The notes under the pieces were generated by a model, which was not told the DNA's origin, did not search any database, and saw nothing but the letters and a program-made list of their open reading frames with translations. The translations under genes and the position numbers were made by a program. A DNA stretch of 47,472 nucleotides, from NCBI GenBank assembly GCA_964577715.1, contig CAZOAA010000009.1, positions 1 through 47,472 on the forward strand, given 5' to 3'. Positions 17,992 to 26,638 of this stretch are shown piece after piece. Every line of letters starts with the position of its first letter. Positions within the stretch are counted from its first letter, which is position 1. Source of the stretch: SUP05 sp964577715 (GTDB taxonomy: Bacteria > Pseudomonadota > Gammaproteobacteria > PS1 > Pseudothioglobaceae).

Positions 17992-18921
17992 ATGACAAGT
18001 AAAACAGATAAAAAAGTTGTATTTTTAATGGGTCCTACAGCCTCAGGTAAAACAGATTTAGCCATTGAGATATTTCAACACTTTAATACTCGCTTAATTA
18101 GTGTAGATTCTGCCCTAATCTATAAAGGCATGGATATTGGTACAGCCAAACCTGATGCCAATACACTAAAAAAATATCCACACCATTTAATAGATATTTG
18201 CAATCCTGAACAATCTTACTCTGCACATGATTTTGTTCATGATGCCAAAGCTCAAATAAAATCTGCTTTTGATAAAGAACAACTGCCCGTACTAGTAGGT
18301 GGAACTTCATTTTATTTCAATGCGTTAGAGCATGGTTTGTCTAATTTGCCAGAGTCCACAAATGCATCTCGACAAAAATTTAAACAACTACTAAAAGACA
18401 AAGGAAGTGAGCAACTACATAAAGACTTATCCAAGATTGACAAAAAAGCAGCTGAGAGAATTCATCCTAATGACTCACAAAGAGTTACTCGTGCACTTGA
18501 AGTGTTTGATTTAAGTGGACAGACGTTAAGCAAACTACAAGGCAACAAAAAACCAGCGATTGACTATCCAATTAAAAAAATTATTCTCATGCCAAATCGC
18601 AGTGAACTTCACCGGCGCATTGAGAAACGTTTTTTAACCATGATGGATAACGACTTCTTAACTGAAGTTAAAAACCTAAAACAAAATCCAAATTTAAATA
18701 CAGATCTACCTTCAATCCGTTGTGTGGGGTATCGTCAAGCTTGGCAATATTTAGATGGTGAAATTGACAAACCTACTATGATTGAAAAAGCCATTATTGC
18801 CACGCGCCAACTATGCAAACACCAGAGCACTTGGCTCAGAAGTGAAAAAAATGCATTAATTCTAGAAAAACCTGAAGTTCTAAAAGCTGTAGAATTTATT
18901 CAAGACAATGCAAAAACTTGA
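17992..18921 (+). CDS. miaA: tRNA dimethylallyltransferase MiaA
   Basis: Adds a dimethylallyl group to A37 of tRNA, the substrate later used by MiaB. 309 residues. The P-loop GPTASGKTDL starts at residue 14; the SVDSALIYKGMDIGTAKP, HHLIDICNPEQSYSAHDF and VGGTSFYFNAL motifs are intact, as are the late CVGYRQAW and TRQLCKHQSTWLR segments. The 3' end overlaps that of murD by 22 bases (convergent). miaB is also in the window, so both enzymes of the pathway are present. Confidence 0.97.
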   Translation: MTSKTDKKVVFLMGPTASGKTDLAIEIFQHFNTRLISVDSALIYKGMDIGTAKPDANTLKKYPHHLIDICNPEQSYSAHDFVHDAKAQIKSAFDKEQLPVLVGGTSFYFNALEHGLSNLPESTNASRQKFKQLLKDKGSEQLHKDLSKIDKKAAERIHPNDSQRVTRALEVFDLSGQTLSKLQGNKKPAIDYPIKKIILMPNRSELHRRIEKRFLTMMDNDFLTEVKNLKQNPNLNTDLPSIRCVGYRQAWQYLDGEIDKPTMIEKAIIATRQLCKHQSTWLRSEKNALILEKPEVLKAVEFIQDNAKT

Positions 18922-20204
18922 TCCTTAAAGCTTTTTCCACGTTGCTCAAAATCAGTAAACATATCAAAGCTTGCACAAGCGGGTGAAAGTACTACAACTC
19001 CGTCATTAAGCATTCCACTAGCCAAATTAACCGCCTCTGACATTGTATCAGCATAAATGATTTGTACTTTATTCAGCGCTGCGCCAAAATCTGGAGCACT
19101 TTGTCCAATTAGCACAACGCCAGCAACATTTTCATCAATAACTTCAAACAACTCTGTGTAGTCTTCTTCTTTAGCGATACCACCTGCAATAAGTATGATA
19201 TTTTCGTGTTTATCAATTAATGCTCTTAATGCCTTTATGGTCGAAATTGAATTAGTGGCCTTTGAATCATTGTAATAATCAATACCTTGTTTTTTAGCCA
19301 CCCATTCCAGACGATGCTCTAAACCTTTAAAATCTTTAATACTTTGTGCCATCACTTCAATATCCAAACCAATTTGATCGCCCAATGCTAATGATGCCAA
19401 TATATTAGCGACATTATGTTCGCCAATAAGTTGCATTTCACTCACACTCAATATCACATCATCACCCTTAATTAAGTAACAACTACCATGACAAGTCACT
19501 GTGCCAAAGTCACTAGGCTGTTTTGGCATATCAATACCAAAATGTTTTGCACTATCTCTCTTTGGAATGAGTGCTTCATCAAGGTTTACCACTAGGTGCT
19601 GACAATATTGATATAGGCTAAGTTTTGAGTCTATATAATCATCAAAACTTTTATACCGATCGAGATGATCAGGTGTAATATTAAGTACAACTCCTGTTAA
19701 TAATTTTAGCCGGTTTGTGTAATCTAGCTGGTAACTAGACAGCTCTAATACATAATACTCAACTTGGTCATCAAGGCAATCCAATGCAGGTTTTCCAATA
19801 TTACCGCCCACAGCAACAACTTTATTACTATTAGCAATCATCTCCCCTAATAACTGAGTAACTGTTGACTTTCCATTAGAACCAGTAATACCAATTACAG
19901 GTGCTTTGGCAAAGCGTGAAAACAACTCAATATCACTGATTACTGGAATATTTTTATCTCTCGCCCAAATAATAATTGACTGGGTTTGTGCAATACCAGG
20001 ACTGACAATTATTTCATCAATATCACTTAATAGAGATTGTGTCCAGTCTCCAAGTATAGGAGATGGGCCTTTAGGCTCTTTAATATATTCATCCAACAAT
20101 GGAGGATGAGATCGACTATCAGCAACTCTATAATCTATATTTTTATTAGCTAGAAACCGAGCAACGGATAACCCTGTTTCCCCTAAGCCTAATATTAGTT
20201 TCAT
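18900..20204 (-). CDS. murD: UDP-N-acetylmuramoylalanine--D-glutamate ligase MurD
   Basis: Adds D-Glu to UDP-MurNAc-L-Ala. 434 residues. N-terminal ILGLGETGLSVARFL, ATP loop ITGSNGKSTVTQLLG, VLELSSYQLD, the DHLDRYKSFDDYI region and the C-terminal LSPACASFDMFTDFEQRG are all present. It stands apart from the murC-murB-ddl-ftsQ cluster although it is usually in the dcw operon with ftsW and murG, which points to a dispersed division/wall cluster. Confidence 0.96.
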   Translation of the reverse strand: MKLILGLGETGLSVARFLANKNIDYRVADSRSHPPLLDEYIKEPKGPSPILGDWTQSLLSDIDEIIVSPGIAQTQSIIIWARDKNIPVISDIELFSRFAKAPVIGITGSNGKSTVTQLLGEMIANSNKVVAVGGNIGKPALDCLDDQVEYYVLELSSYQLDYTNRLKLLTGVVLNITPDHLDRYKSFDDYIDSKLSLYQYCQHLVVNLDEALIPKRDSAKHFGIDMPKQPSDFGTVTCHGSCYLIKGDDVILSVSEMQLIGEHNVANILASLALGDQIGLDIEVMAQSIKDFKGLEHRLEWVAKKQGIDYYNDSKATNSISTIKALRALIDKHENIILIAGGIAKEEDYTELFEVIDENVAGVVLIGQSAPDFGAALNKVQIIYADTMSEAVNLASGMLNDGVVVLSPACASFDMFTDFEQRGKSFKDQVFALS

Positions 20205-20224
20205 GAAAAATTATCTATTTTCGG

Positions 20225-20232
20225 TATAAAAT
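20225..20232 (+). promoter_or_regulatory. Putative -10 region of the BI-1 family gene
   Basis: A TATAAAAT lies in the 65-base gap between the divergent murD and BI-1 family starts. There is no clear -35. An AGGA ribosome site follows at about 20259, eight bases before the ATG. Confidence 0.4.
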
Positions 20233-20269
20233 AGTGGTATTTTACACTTATACAACATAGGAAAAAATT

Positions 20270-20929
20270 ATGAACACAAATGTTAGAACTCAACCCCGTG
20301 GCATTGTTATTAACAATGTTTTAAGAAATACTTATCAGTTATTATCTGCAACATTGCTCTTTAGTGGGCTAATGGCTTATCTGTCAATGGCACTACAATT
20401 GCCTCACTTTGGTTTTTTAATCACGTTAGGTGGTTATTTTGGCTTGTTATACTTAACCAATAAATTTAAAAATTCTGCTGGTGGTATTTTAGCCGTATTT
20501 GCCTTAACTGGCTTTATGGGGCTAACACTTGGGCCAATCATTGGCATGTACACAACTGCCTTCTCTAATGGCTCTGATCTGGTTGCTATGGCAATGACAG
20601 GCACAGGCATTATCTTTTTATCTTTATCTTTTTATGCATTGGTTTCTGGCAAAGACTTTAGCTTTATGTCTGGCTTTTTAACAGCAGGTATTATCGTTGC
20701 ATTTTTAGCAGGTATTGCCGCTTACTTCTTCTCTATGCCTGCATTATCATTAACAGTGTCAGCGGCCTTTATACTGCTAATGAGTGGTTTAATTTTATTT
20801 GAAACGTCCAATATTATTCGTGGTGGTGAAACAAATTACATCATGGCGACTGTTACTTTGTTTGTCTCAATTTACAATTTGTTCTTAAGTCTTCTACATT
20901 TATTGGGTGCATTTTCCGGCGAAGACTAA
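20270..20929 (+). CDS. Bax inhibitor-1 (BI-1)/YccA family membrane protein
   Basis: A 219-residue protein with about seven transmembrane segments and the family's GLTLGPIIGMY motif, ending near ETSNIIRGGETNYIMATVTLFVS. In E. coli YccA modulates the FtsH protease; YbhL and YetJ relatives conduct calcium or protons. The start at 20270 has an AGGA ribosome site eight bases upstream. It precedes rppH by 26 bases and may be co-transcribed with it. Confidence 0.93.
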   Translation: MNTNVRTQPRGIVINNVLRNTYQLLSATLLFSGLMAYLSMALQLPHFGFLITLGGYFGLLYLTNKFKNSAGGILAVFALTGFMGLTLGPIIGMYTTAFSNGSDLVAMAMTGTGIIFLSLSFYALVSGKDFSFMSGFLTAGIIVAFLAGIAAYFFSMPALSLTVSAAFILLMSGLILFETSNIIRGGETNYIMATVTLFVSIYNLFLSLLHLLGAFSGED

Positions 20930-20955
20930 CATGCCCGTGAGATCAACCATTAAAA

Positions 20956-21495
20956 ATGATAGACTCTGAGGGTTACAGAGCTAATGTCGGTATTGTTATT
21001 ACAAATGATAAACAACAAATACTTTTAGCTAAACGATACCAACAAGATGCTTGGCAATTGCCCCAAGGGGGTATTGATAAAAATGAAACAGAGCTTGATG
21101 CTCTATTTCGTGAGCTTGAAGAAGAAGTCGGCTTAACTGCCGAACATGTTGAAGTTGTCGCCAAAACACCTAAATGGCTACGCTACGATTTACCAGACTA
21201 TCATATTAGACGTAAACAAAAACCAATTTGCGTTGGTCAAAAGCAAGTCTGGTTTTTATTAAAGCTTGTTTGTGACGAAAGCAACATCAAGCTAAATACG
21301 CATTCTGATATTGAATTTGATGACTGGGAATGGGTTGATTACTGGCACCCTATCGAACAAGTAATTGACTTTAAAAAACCCATTTATGAAGATATGTTAA
21401 AAGCACTAGCACCTATTGTTTTTAGCAATCAACACAAAGTCCCTTCTCAATACTCTCGCCCACTTAAATGTAGCGCTATTGTATTAGCCGAATAA
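20956..21495 (+). CDS. rppH: RNA pyrophosphohydrolase RppH
   Basis: Nudix hydrolase that removes pyrophosphate from the 5' end of RNAs, starting 5'-dependent decay. The Nudix box is complete at residues 38-60 (G38, E44, R52-E53, E56-E57, G59). The family marker WQLPQGGI precedes it, and KWLRYDLPDY and QKQVWFLL follow. 179 residues, near the E. coli length. Confidence 0.96.
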   Translation: MIDSEGYRANVGIVITNDKQQILLAKRYQQDAWQLPQGGIDKNETELDALFRELEEEVGLTAEHVEVVAKTPKWLRYDLPDYHIRRKQKPICVGQKQVWFLLKLVCDESNIKLNTHSDIEFDDWEWVDYWHPIEQVIDFKKPIYEDMLKALAPIVFSNQHKVPSQYSRPLKCSAIVLAE

Positions 21496-21518
21496 GCTAA
21501 GTCCATCAAGCCCCCTAT

Positions 21519-21527
21519 TGGTATAAT
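21519..21527 (+). promoter_or_regulatory. Extended -10 promoter of hom
   Basis: TG-G followed by a perfect TATAAT at 21522-21527, 37 bases before the GTG start of hom. No strong -35 is seen, as is common with extended -10 promoters. Confidence 0.55.
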
Positions 21528-21563
21528 TTAGATCTTTTTTATCTAACGATTGGAATTTAAATT

Positions 21564-22841
21564 GTGAATATCGGAATTTTAGGTTTAGGAACTGTTGGTG
21601 GTGGTGTTGTTAATGTTTTAAGAAAAAATCAGCAAGAAATTACTCGTCGCAGTGGTGCGACAATTAAAATTACCCATGCTGCTGTTAGAGACATTAACCA
21701 AGATCGAATTTGCCCCACTGATGAGATTAAACTTACGCAAGATCCTTTTACTCTCGTTAATAATAAAGATATTGATATTATTCTGGAGCTAATAGGTGGT
21801 ACCAATTTAGCTAAAGAACTGGTAGAAATAGCCATTAAAAATGGCAAGCATGTCATTACCGCTAATAAAGCACTGATTGCCACACATGGCAACGAACTAC
21901 TTACGCTTGCAAAGGACAATAATGTACATTTGCTTTTTGAAGCTTCAGTTGCTGGTGGCATACCTATTTTAAAATCATTAGAACAAGGCTTAAGCGCTAA
22001 TCAGATTGAAATGGTAGCCGGTATTATTAATGGTACTGGTAACTTTATCTTAACTGAGATGCGCGATAAAGGCAGAGATTTTGCTGATGTACTAAAAGAA
22101 GCACAAGCATTAGGTTACGCTGAAGCCGACCCGACCTTTGATGTAGAGGGTATTGATGCAGCACATAAATTAGCAATTATTGCCTCTATTGCTTTTGGTT
22201 CTGAACTCAATTTTGACAAAGTATCCACTGAAGGCATCAGCCAAATTGAAGGTGAAGATGTTGAATTTGCTACTGAGCTTGGTTATTCCATCAAACACCT
22301 TGGTATCGCTAAAAAATACGATGGGAAAATTGAAATGCGTGTACACCCTACGCTCATTCCTAAAACACGCCTACTGGCCAATGTTGATGGTGTAATGAAT
22401 GCAGTACTGGTCAAAGGCAATGCAGTTGGCCCTACACTTTATTATGGCGCTGGTGCTGGCGATGAAGCAACTGCAAGTGCAGTTATCGCTGATTTAGTTG
22501 ATATTATTAAAGGCACTGTCAGTGAAGATGTTCTGGGCTGGCAATCGTTCGAACCAATGCTAAATCGTGATACTAACGAGATTGAATCTATTTTTTACCT
22601 ACGCTTACTTGCAACGGATGAACCTGGTGTTTTAGCTGACATTACCTCAATTTTTGCCAATCACAATATTAGTGTAGAAGCAGTTGTACAAAAACAAATT
22701 GATGAGCAAAATAATGCACACATTGCTATTATTACCAATAAAGTTAAAACCTCTGAAATTAATACTGCTGTTAATGAAATTCAAAAAAATGATTTTATCC
22801 AAGAAGATGTTAAAATCATACATGTAGAGACACTTGATTAA
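21564..22841 (+). CDS. hom: Homoserine dehydrogenase
   Basis: Reduces aspartate semialdehyde to homoserine for threonine and methionine synthesis. 425 residues, monofunctional (no fused aspartate kinase). N-terminal NAD(P) motif GLGTVGGGVV; the signature EASVAGGIPILKSLEQGL and GIINGTGNFIL; AEADPTFDVEGIDAAHKL; C-terminal ACT domain from about residue 345 (FYLRLLATDEPGVLADI) for threonine feedback. Start is GTG at 21564. thrC follows after 22 bases, as an operon. Confidence 0.97.
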   Translation: MNIGILGLGTVGGGVVNVLRKNQQEITRRSGATIKITHAAVRDINQDRICPTDEIKLTQDPFTLVNNKDIDIILELIGGTNLAKELVEIAIKNGKHVITANKALIATHGNELLTLAKDNNVHLLFEASVAGGIPILKSLEQGLSANQIEMVAGIINGTGNFILTEMRDKGRDFADVLKEAQALGYAEADPTFDVEGIDAAHKLAIIASIAFGSELNFDKVSTEGISQIEGEDVEFATELGYSIKHLGIAKKYDGKIEMRVHPTLIPKTRLLANVDGVMNAVLVKGNAVGPTLYYGAGAGDEATASAVIADLVDIIKGTVSEDVLGWQSFEPMLNRDTNEIESIFYLRLLATDEPGVLADITSIFANHNISVEAVVQKQIDEQNNAHIAIITNKVKTSEINTAVNEIQKNDFIQEDVKIIHVETLD

Positions 22842-22863
22842 ATTAAGGATTAAATAAAATACA

Positions 22864-23928
22864 ATGAGATACACTGGCCTAATTGAAAATTACAAAGACA
22901 GACTTCCTGTTAGTGAAAGCACGCGCCTAATTAGCTTAGGAGAAGGCAATACACCACTTATTCGCCTTGATAACATTCCTCGTGAATTAGGCAAAGCGGT
23001 TGATATTTATATTAAATACGAAGGCTTAAATCCAACAGGTTCATTTAAAGATCGTGGCATGACCATGGCTGTCACTAAGGCGGTTGAATCAGGATCAAAA
23101 GCCATTATTTGTGCCTCAACAGGCAATACTTCTGCCTCCGCTGCAGCTTATGCTGCTAGAGCAGGCATTAAGGCTTTTGTACTAATTCCAGAAGGGAAAA
23201 TTGCCTTAGGAAAACTAGCACAGGCCATGATTCATGGTGCAGTTATTATTCAAATCAAAGGTAATTTTGATGATGGTATGCGTCTTGTAAAAGAAGTAGC
23301 TGATCATGCACCTGTATCTATTGTTAACTCAATTAACCCTTATCGTTTACAAGGACAAAAAACAGCCTCCTTTGAAATTATTGAAGAACTAGGTTTTGCG
23401 CCTGATTATCACTGCCTACCAGTAGGTAATGCTGGTAATATTTCTGCACACTGGATGGGATATACTGAATACAAAGAATATGGCAAAGTCAATAACACGC
23501 CTAAAATGCTAGGTTATCAAGCTGCTGGTGCCGCACCTTTTGTCAAAGGCTCAATGATTGACAACCCTGATACAGTTGCTACTGCGATTCGTATTGGACA
23601 CCCTCAAAGTTGGGATTTAGCTTGGGATGTGCAAAAAGAATCAGGTGGATGGTTTGACTCATTAACTGATGAAGAAATATTAGCTGCACAAAAATTACTA
23701 ACTGAAAAAGAAGGTATTTTCTGTGAACCTGCCTCAGCAGCTTCTATTGCGGGCGCAATGCGAGATATTAAAAGCGGTAAAATTGAAGAAGGTTCAAAAA
23801 TAGTTTGCACTCTAACAGGTCATGGCCTAAAAGACCCTGATACCGCCATTTCACAATGTAGCGATGAAATGATTAATATTAATCCTGTCATGGATGAAGT
23901 TAGAGATGCGATTTTAAATAATATGTAA
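22864..23928 (+). CDS. thrC: Threonine synthase
   Basis: PLP enzyme converting O-phosphohomoserine to threonine. 354 residues, the compact type. The PLP lysine is K62 in NPTGSFKDRGM; the STGNTSASAAAYAARAG and PVGNAGNISAHWMGY phosphate-binding segments are present. thrB is not adjacent. It ends 46 bases before cysM with a terminator hairpin between them. Confidence 0.96.
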   Translation: MRYTGLIENYKDRLPVSESTRLISLGEGNTPLIRLDNIPRELGKAVDIYIKYEGLNPTGSFKDRGMTMAVTKAVESGSKAIICASTGNTSASAAAYAARAGIKAFVLIPEGKIALGKLAQAMIHGAVIIQIKGNFDDGMRLVKEVADHAPVSIVNSINPYRLQGQKTASFEIIEELGFAPDYHCLPVGNAGNISAHWMGYTEYKEYGKVNNTPKMLGYQAAGAAPFVKGSMIDNPDTVATAIRIGHPQSWDLAWDVQKESGGWFDSLTDEEILAAQKLLTEKEGIFCEPASAASIAGAMRDIKSGKIEEGSKIVCTLTGHGLKDPDTAISQCSDEMININPVMDEVRDAILNNM

Positions 23929-23930
23929 TT

Positions 23931-23958
23931 ATTCAGCAAGCAAGGCTTGCTGAATTTT
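23931..23958 (+). terminator. Intrinsic terminator after hom-thrC
   Basis: Perfect 11-bp stem ATTCAGCAAGC / GCTTGCTGAAT (23931-23941 and 23945-23955) with a three-base loop and a short T run. It should separate hom-thrC from cysM, though the T run is short and read-through is possible. Confidence 0.8.
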
Positions 23959-23974
23959 AATTAAAGGAAAATTT

Positions 23975-24865
23975 ATGGAATTCAATACCATTGAAAAAAC
24001 CATTGGCAATACTCCCTTAGTTAAATTACAAAGGTTAAATCCCAACCCATCTAACACTATCTTATTAAAACTTGAGGGCAACAATCCTGCTGGCTCTGTT
24101 AAAGATCGTGCCGCCTTTAATATGATCCATCAGGCTGAAAAACGTGGGGAAATATCCCCTGGTGATACCTTAATTGAAGCAACTAGTGGCAACACAGGTA
24201 TTGCACTTGCTATGGTAGCTGCCATCAAGGGTTATAAAATGACTCTAATCATGCCAGATAATCTTTCACAAGAACGTAGAGATGCAATGGCAGCCTATGG
24301 CGCTGAATTAATTTTAGTTACTGAAGAAGAAGGTATGGAAGGTGCACGGGATTTAGCAGATCAAATGCAAAATAATGGCAAAGGCAAACAGCTTGATCAG
24401 TTCTCCAATCAAGACAATGCCAATATACATATCCATACAACGGCTGAAGAAATTTGGAAAGATACTTATGGAAAAATTACTCATTTTGTCTCGGCTATGG
24501 GTACCACAGGTACCATTATGGGTGTATCAACCAACTTAAAAGAAAAAAATCCAGATATTCAAATTATTGGCATACAGCCTGAAGATGGGGCGCAAATTGC
24601 TGGTATTCGTCGCTGGCCAAAAGAGTATCTACCCAGTATTTTTGACGCCTCTAAAGTTGATACATTACTAGATGTTTCTCAAATAGATGCTGAAAAAACA
24701 ACTCGTGCACTAGCAACACAAGAAGGTATTTTTGCTGGCGTATCAAGTGGCGGTGCGGTTGCTTCTGCAATAGCATTATCAAAACAAGTTAACAATGCAA
24801 TTATTGTTACTATTATTTGCGACCGCGGAGATCGCTACCTTTCTACAGGATTATTCTCTGAGTAA
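23975..24865 (+). CDS. cysM: Cysteine synthase B (O-acetylserine sulfhydrylase)
   Basis: PLP enzyme forming cysteine from O-acetylserine and sulfide or thiosulfate. 296 residues. The PLP lysine is K43 in NPAGSVKDRAA; the EATSGNTGIALAM and SAMGTTGTIMGV loops are present. The NPAGSVKDR and RRWPKEYLP sequences favour the CysM type over CysK. An AAAGGAAA ribosome site precedes the ATG. Confidence 0.94.
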   Translation: MEFNTIEKTIGNTPLVKLQRLNPNPSNTILLKLEGNNPAGSVKDRAAFNMIHQAEKRGEISPGDTLIEATSGNTGIALAMVAAIKGYKMTLIMPDNLSQERRDAMAAYGAELILVTEEEGMEGARDLADQMQNNGKGKQLDQFSNQDNANIHIHTTAEEIWKDTYGKITHFVSAMGTTGTIMGVSTNLKEKNPDIQIIGIQPEDGAQIAGIRRWPKEYLPSIFDASKVDTLLDVSQIDAEKTTRALATQEGIFAGVSSGGAVASAIALSKQVNNAIIVTIICDRGDRYLSTGLFSE

Positions 24866-24868
24866 AGC

Positions 24869-26143
24869 GTGAAAAGATACGTACTTCACCAGTTACCTAA
24901 CGAACCAAAAACTTACCTATCTTTACTATTTGCAAGTTTGTTGTCAGTTATTGCTATTGACTTTTTTTTATATACCAGTGACTATGCGCAACACACATTC
25001 AAACAGCTAATTGGTGCTAAACCTTACTTAAGTTTTGCGATCACACCTATTGTTTTCGTACTGATTGTCTATATCGCAAAATACTTTTGCCATTATGTAC
25101 AAGGTAGTGGCATTCCACAACTCATTGCTGCTACTGATTCACGCAACAAGACCATTCGAGAAAGATTACTTTCTTTTAGAGTAGCAGTAGGAAAAATTGC
25201 CTTCATCTTTTTAGGAATGTTAGGTGGTGCCCCAATAGGTATTGAAGGTCCAAGTATTCATATTGGTGGTTCCATCTTCTTTGGCTTTAATCGTTTTATC
25301 AAACTAAAGCGCAAATTACTAATTCATAGCCTGATTGCCATTGGAGGTAGTGCCGGCTTAATTGTTGCTTTTAACGCACCTATTGCCGGATTTTTATTTG
25401 CCTACGAAGAAATAGGCAGAAAACTTAAAAAACAAGCACTCGTTCTAATTGCTGTCGTCAGTGGCCTTGTATATCTATTTGCCACTTTATATCGAGGCAA
25501 TGAAACATACCTAAGCGATATGTCTGATTACTCAATTGATTTATTATTAATCTGGCAACTTATACCTTTGGCAATATTATCTGGGTTATTAGGTGGTATT
25601 TTCTCCAAAATAACACTATATTTAGTTAACAAATTTATTGCTCATAAAAAATTTAAAGTTATTATTATCGCGCTTATTCTTGGATTAATCATTGCTATTT
25701 TTAACTACTTATCAAAAGGCCAAATAGCGGGTTCAGGCAGACAAGAAGTTATTATGATGCTAGGTAATGAAAGATTAGGCCTGGACTTTGTTATCATGAA
25801 ATATCTTTCCACCCTAACCTCACTAGCATCAACCATTCCTGGCGGGTTATTTATGCCAAGTATTTCAATTGGCGCTGGTATTGGTTCAGAAGCATCTGCA
25901 CTATACAATAGCATCAGTCCGCAAATAATTATTATTATGGCAATGATTGCTTATTTAAGCGGTGTAATTCGCTCTCCACTTACCTCAGCCTTTGTCATCC
26001 TTGAAATGACCGCCACACTTGACCTACTAATCCCTGGGTTAATGGTAGCCTTTGTTGCTAACTTTATTTCTAAACAAGTATTTACTCAGCCAATCTACGA
26101 AGCCATGGCCAACAGCTACTTAAAACTCACTGAAAGAGATTAA
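24869..26143 (+). CDS. ClC family chloride channel/transporter
   Basis: A 424-residue multipass membrane protein with the ClC signature: GSGIPQ near residue 80, GGAPIGIEGPSIHIGG with the gating glutamate (GIEGP in place of GREGP), and GGLFMPSISIGAGIG. A glutamate pair in LFAYEEIGRK occupies the position of the internal proton glutamate, so a Cl-/H+ antiporter is more likely than a channel. There are no C-terminal CBS domains. The start is GTG at 24869, three bases after cysM. The 3' end overlaps hemJ by 4 bases. Confidence 0.92.
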   Translation: MKRYVLHQLPNEPKTYLSLLFASLLSVIAIDFFLYTSDYAQHTFKQLIGAKPYLSFAITPIVFVLIVYIAKYFCHYVQGSGIPQLIAATDSRNKTIRERLLSFRVAVGKIAFIFLGMLGGAPIGIEGPSIHIGGSIFFGFNRFIKLKRKLLIHSLIAIGGSAGLIVAFNAPIAGFLFAYEEIGRKLKKQALVLIAVVSGLVYLFATLYRGNETYLSDMSDYSIDLLLIWQLIPLAILSGLLGGIFSKITLYLVNKFIAHKKFKVIIIALILGLIIAIFNYLSKGQIAGSGRQEVIMMLGNERLGLDFVIMKYLSTLTSLASTIPGGLFMPSISIGAGIGSEASALYNSISPQIIIIMAMIAYLSGVIRSPLTSAFVILEMTATLDLLIPGLMVAFVANFISKQVFTQPIYEAMANSYLKLTERD

Positions 26144-26562
26144 ATCGGCTTAACAACAACCAAAATTACCACTGCTATTAATATCAATACGGGCAGTTCA
26201 TTAAACCAACGATAAAAAACATGAGATCGTGTATTTTTATCTGCTTTAAATACACTAACCAAATGTCCACAATAAAAATGATAGGCTATTAATACTGCTA
26301 CTAGCACAAACTTAACATGTAGCCAATATTGTGCAGAATAGATTGCCCAGCCGTCTATCGTCATCCAAAGGCCTAACGCAGTAGCAACAATAAAACTTGG
26401 CATCATAATGCCTTTGTATAGCTTGCGCTCCATCACCTTAAAACGCTCAATACTGGTTTTATCATCACTCATAGCATGGTAAACAAACAAGCGCGGCAAG
26501 TAAAACAACGCAGCAAACCAAGTAATTACACTAATAATATGAAAAGCTTTTACCCACAGCAT
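26140..26562 (-). CDS. hemJ: Protoporphyrinogen IX oxidase HemJ
   Basis: A 140-residue membrane protein of the HemJ (UPF0093) family, which oxidises protoporphyrinogen IX to protoporphyrin IX in haem synthesis. The conserved start MLWVKAFHIISVITWFA, the HxxxxxTW-type histidine, YLPRLFVYHA and the basic KLYKGIMMPS segment are visible, with four hydrophobic segments. The ATG at 26562 was chosen over the upstream TTG at 26577 because AGGA lies six bases before it. hemC is also in the window. Confidence 0.94.
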   Translation of the reverse strand: MLWVKAFHIISVITWFAALFYLPRLFVYHAMSDDKTSIERFKVMERKLYKGIMMPSFIVATALGLWMTIDGWAIYSAQYWLHVKFVLVAVLIAYHFYCGHLVSVFKADKNTRSHVFYRWFNELPVLILIAVVILVVVKPI

Positions 26563-26638
26563 GCAAATTCCTAACAATAAATACAGTTACTGACCATTAT
26601 AGTAAAATAAAGAGAAATTAATCACTCTCTTTCAGGAC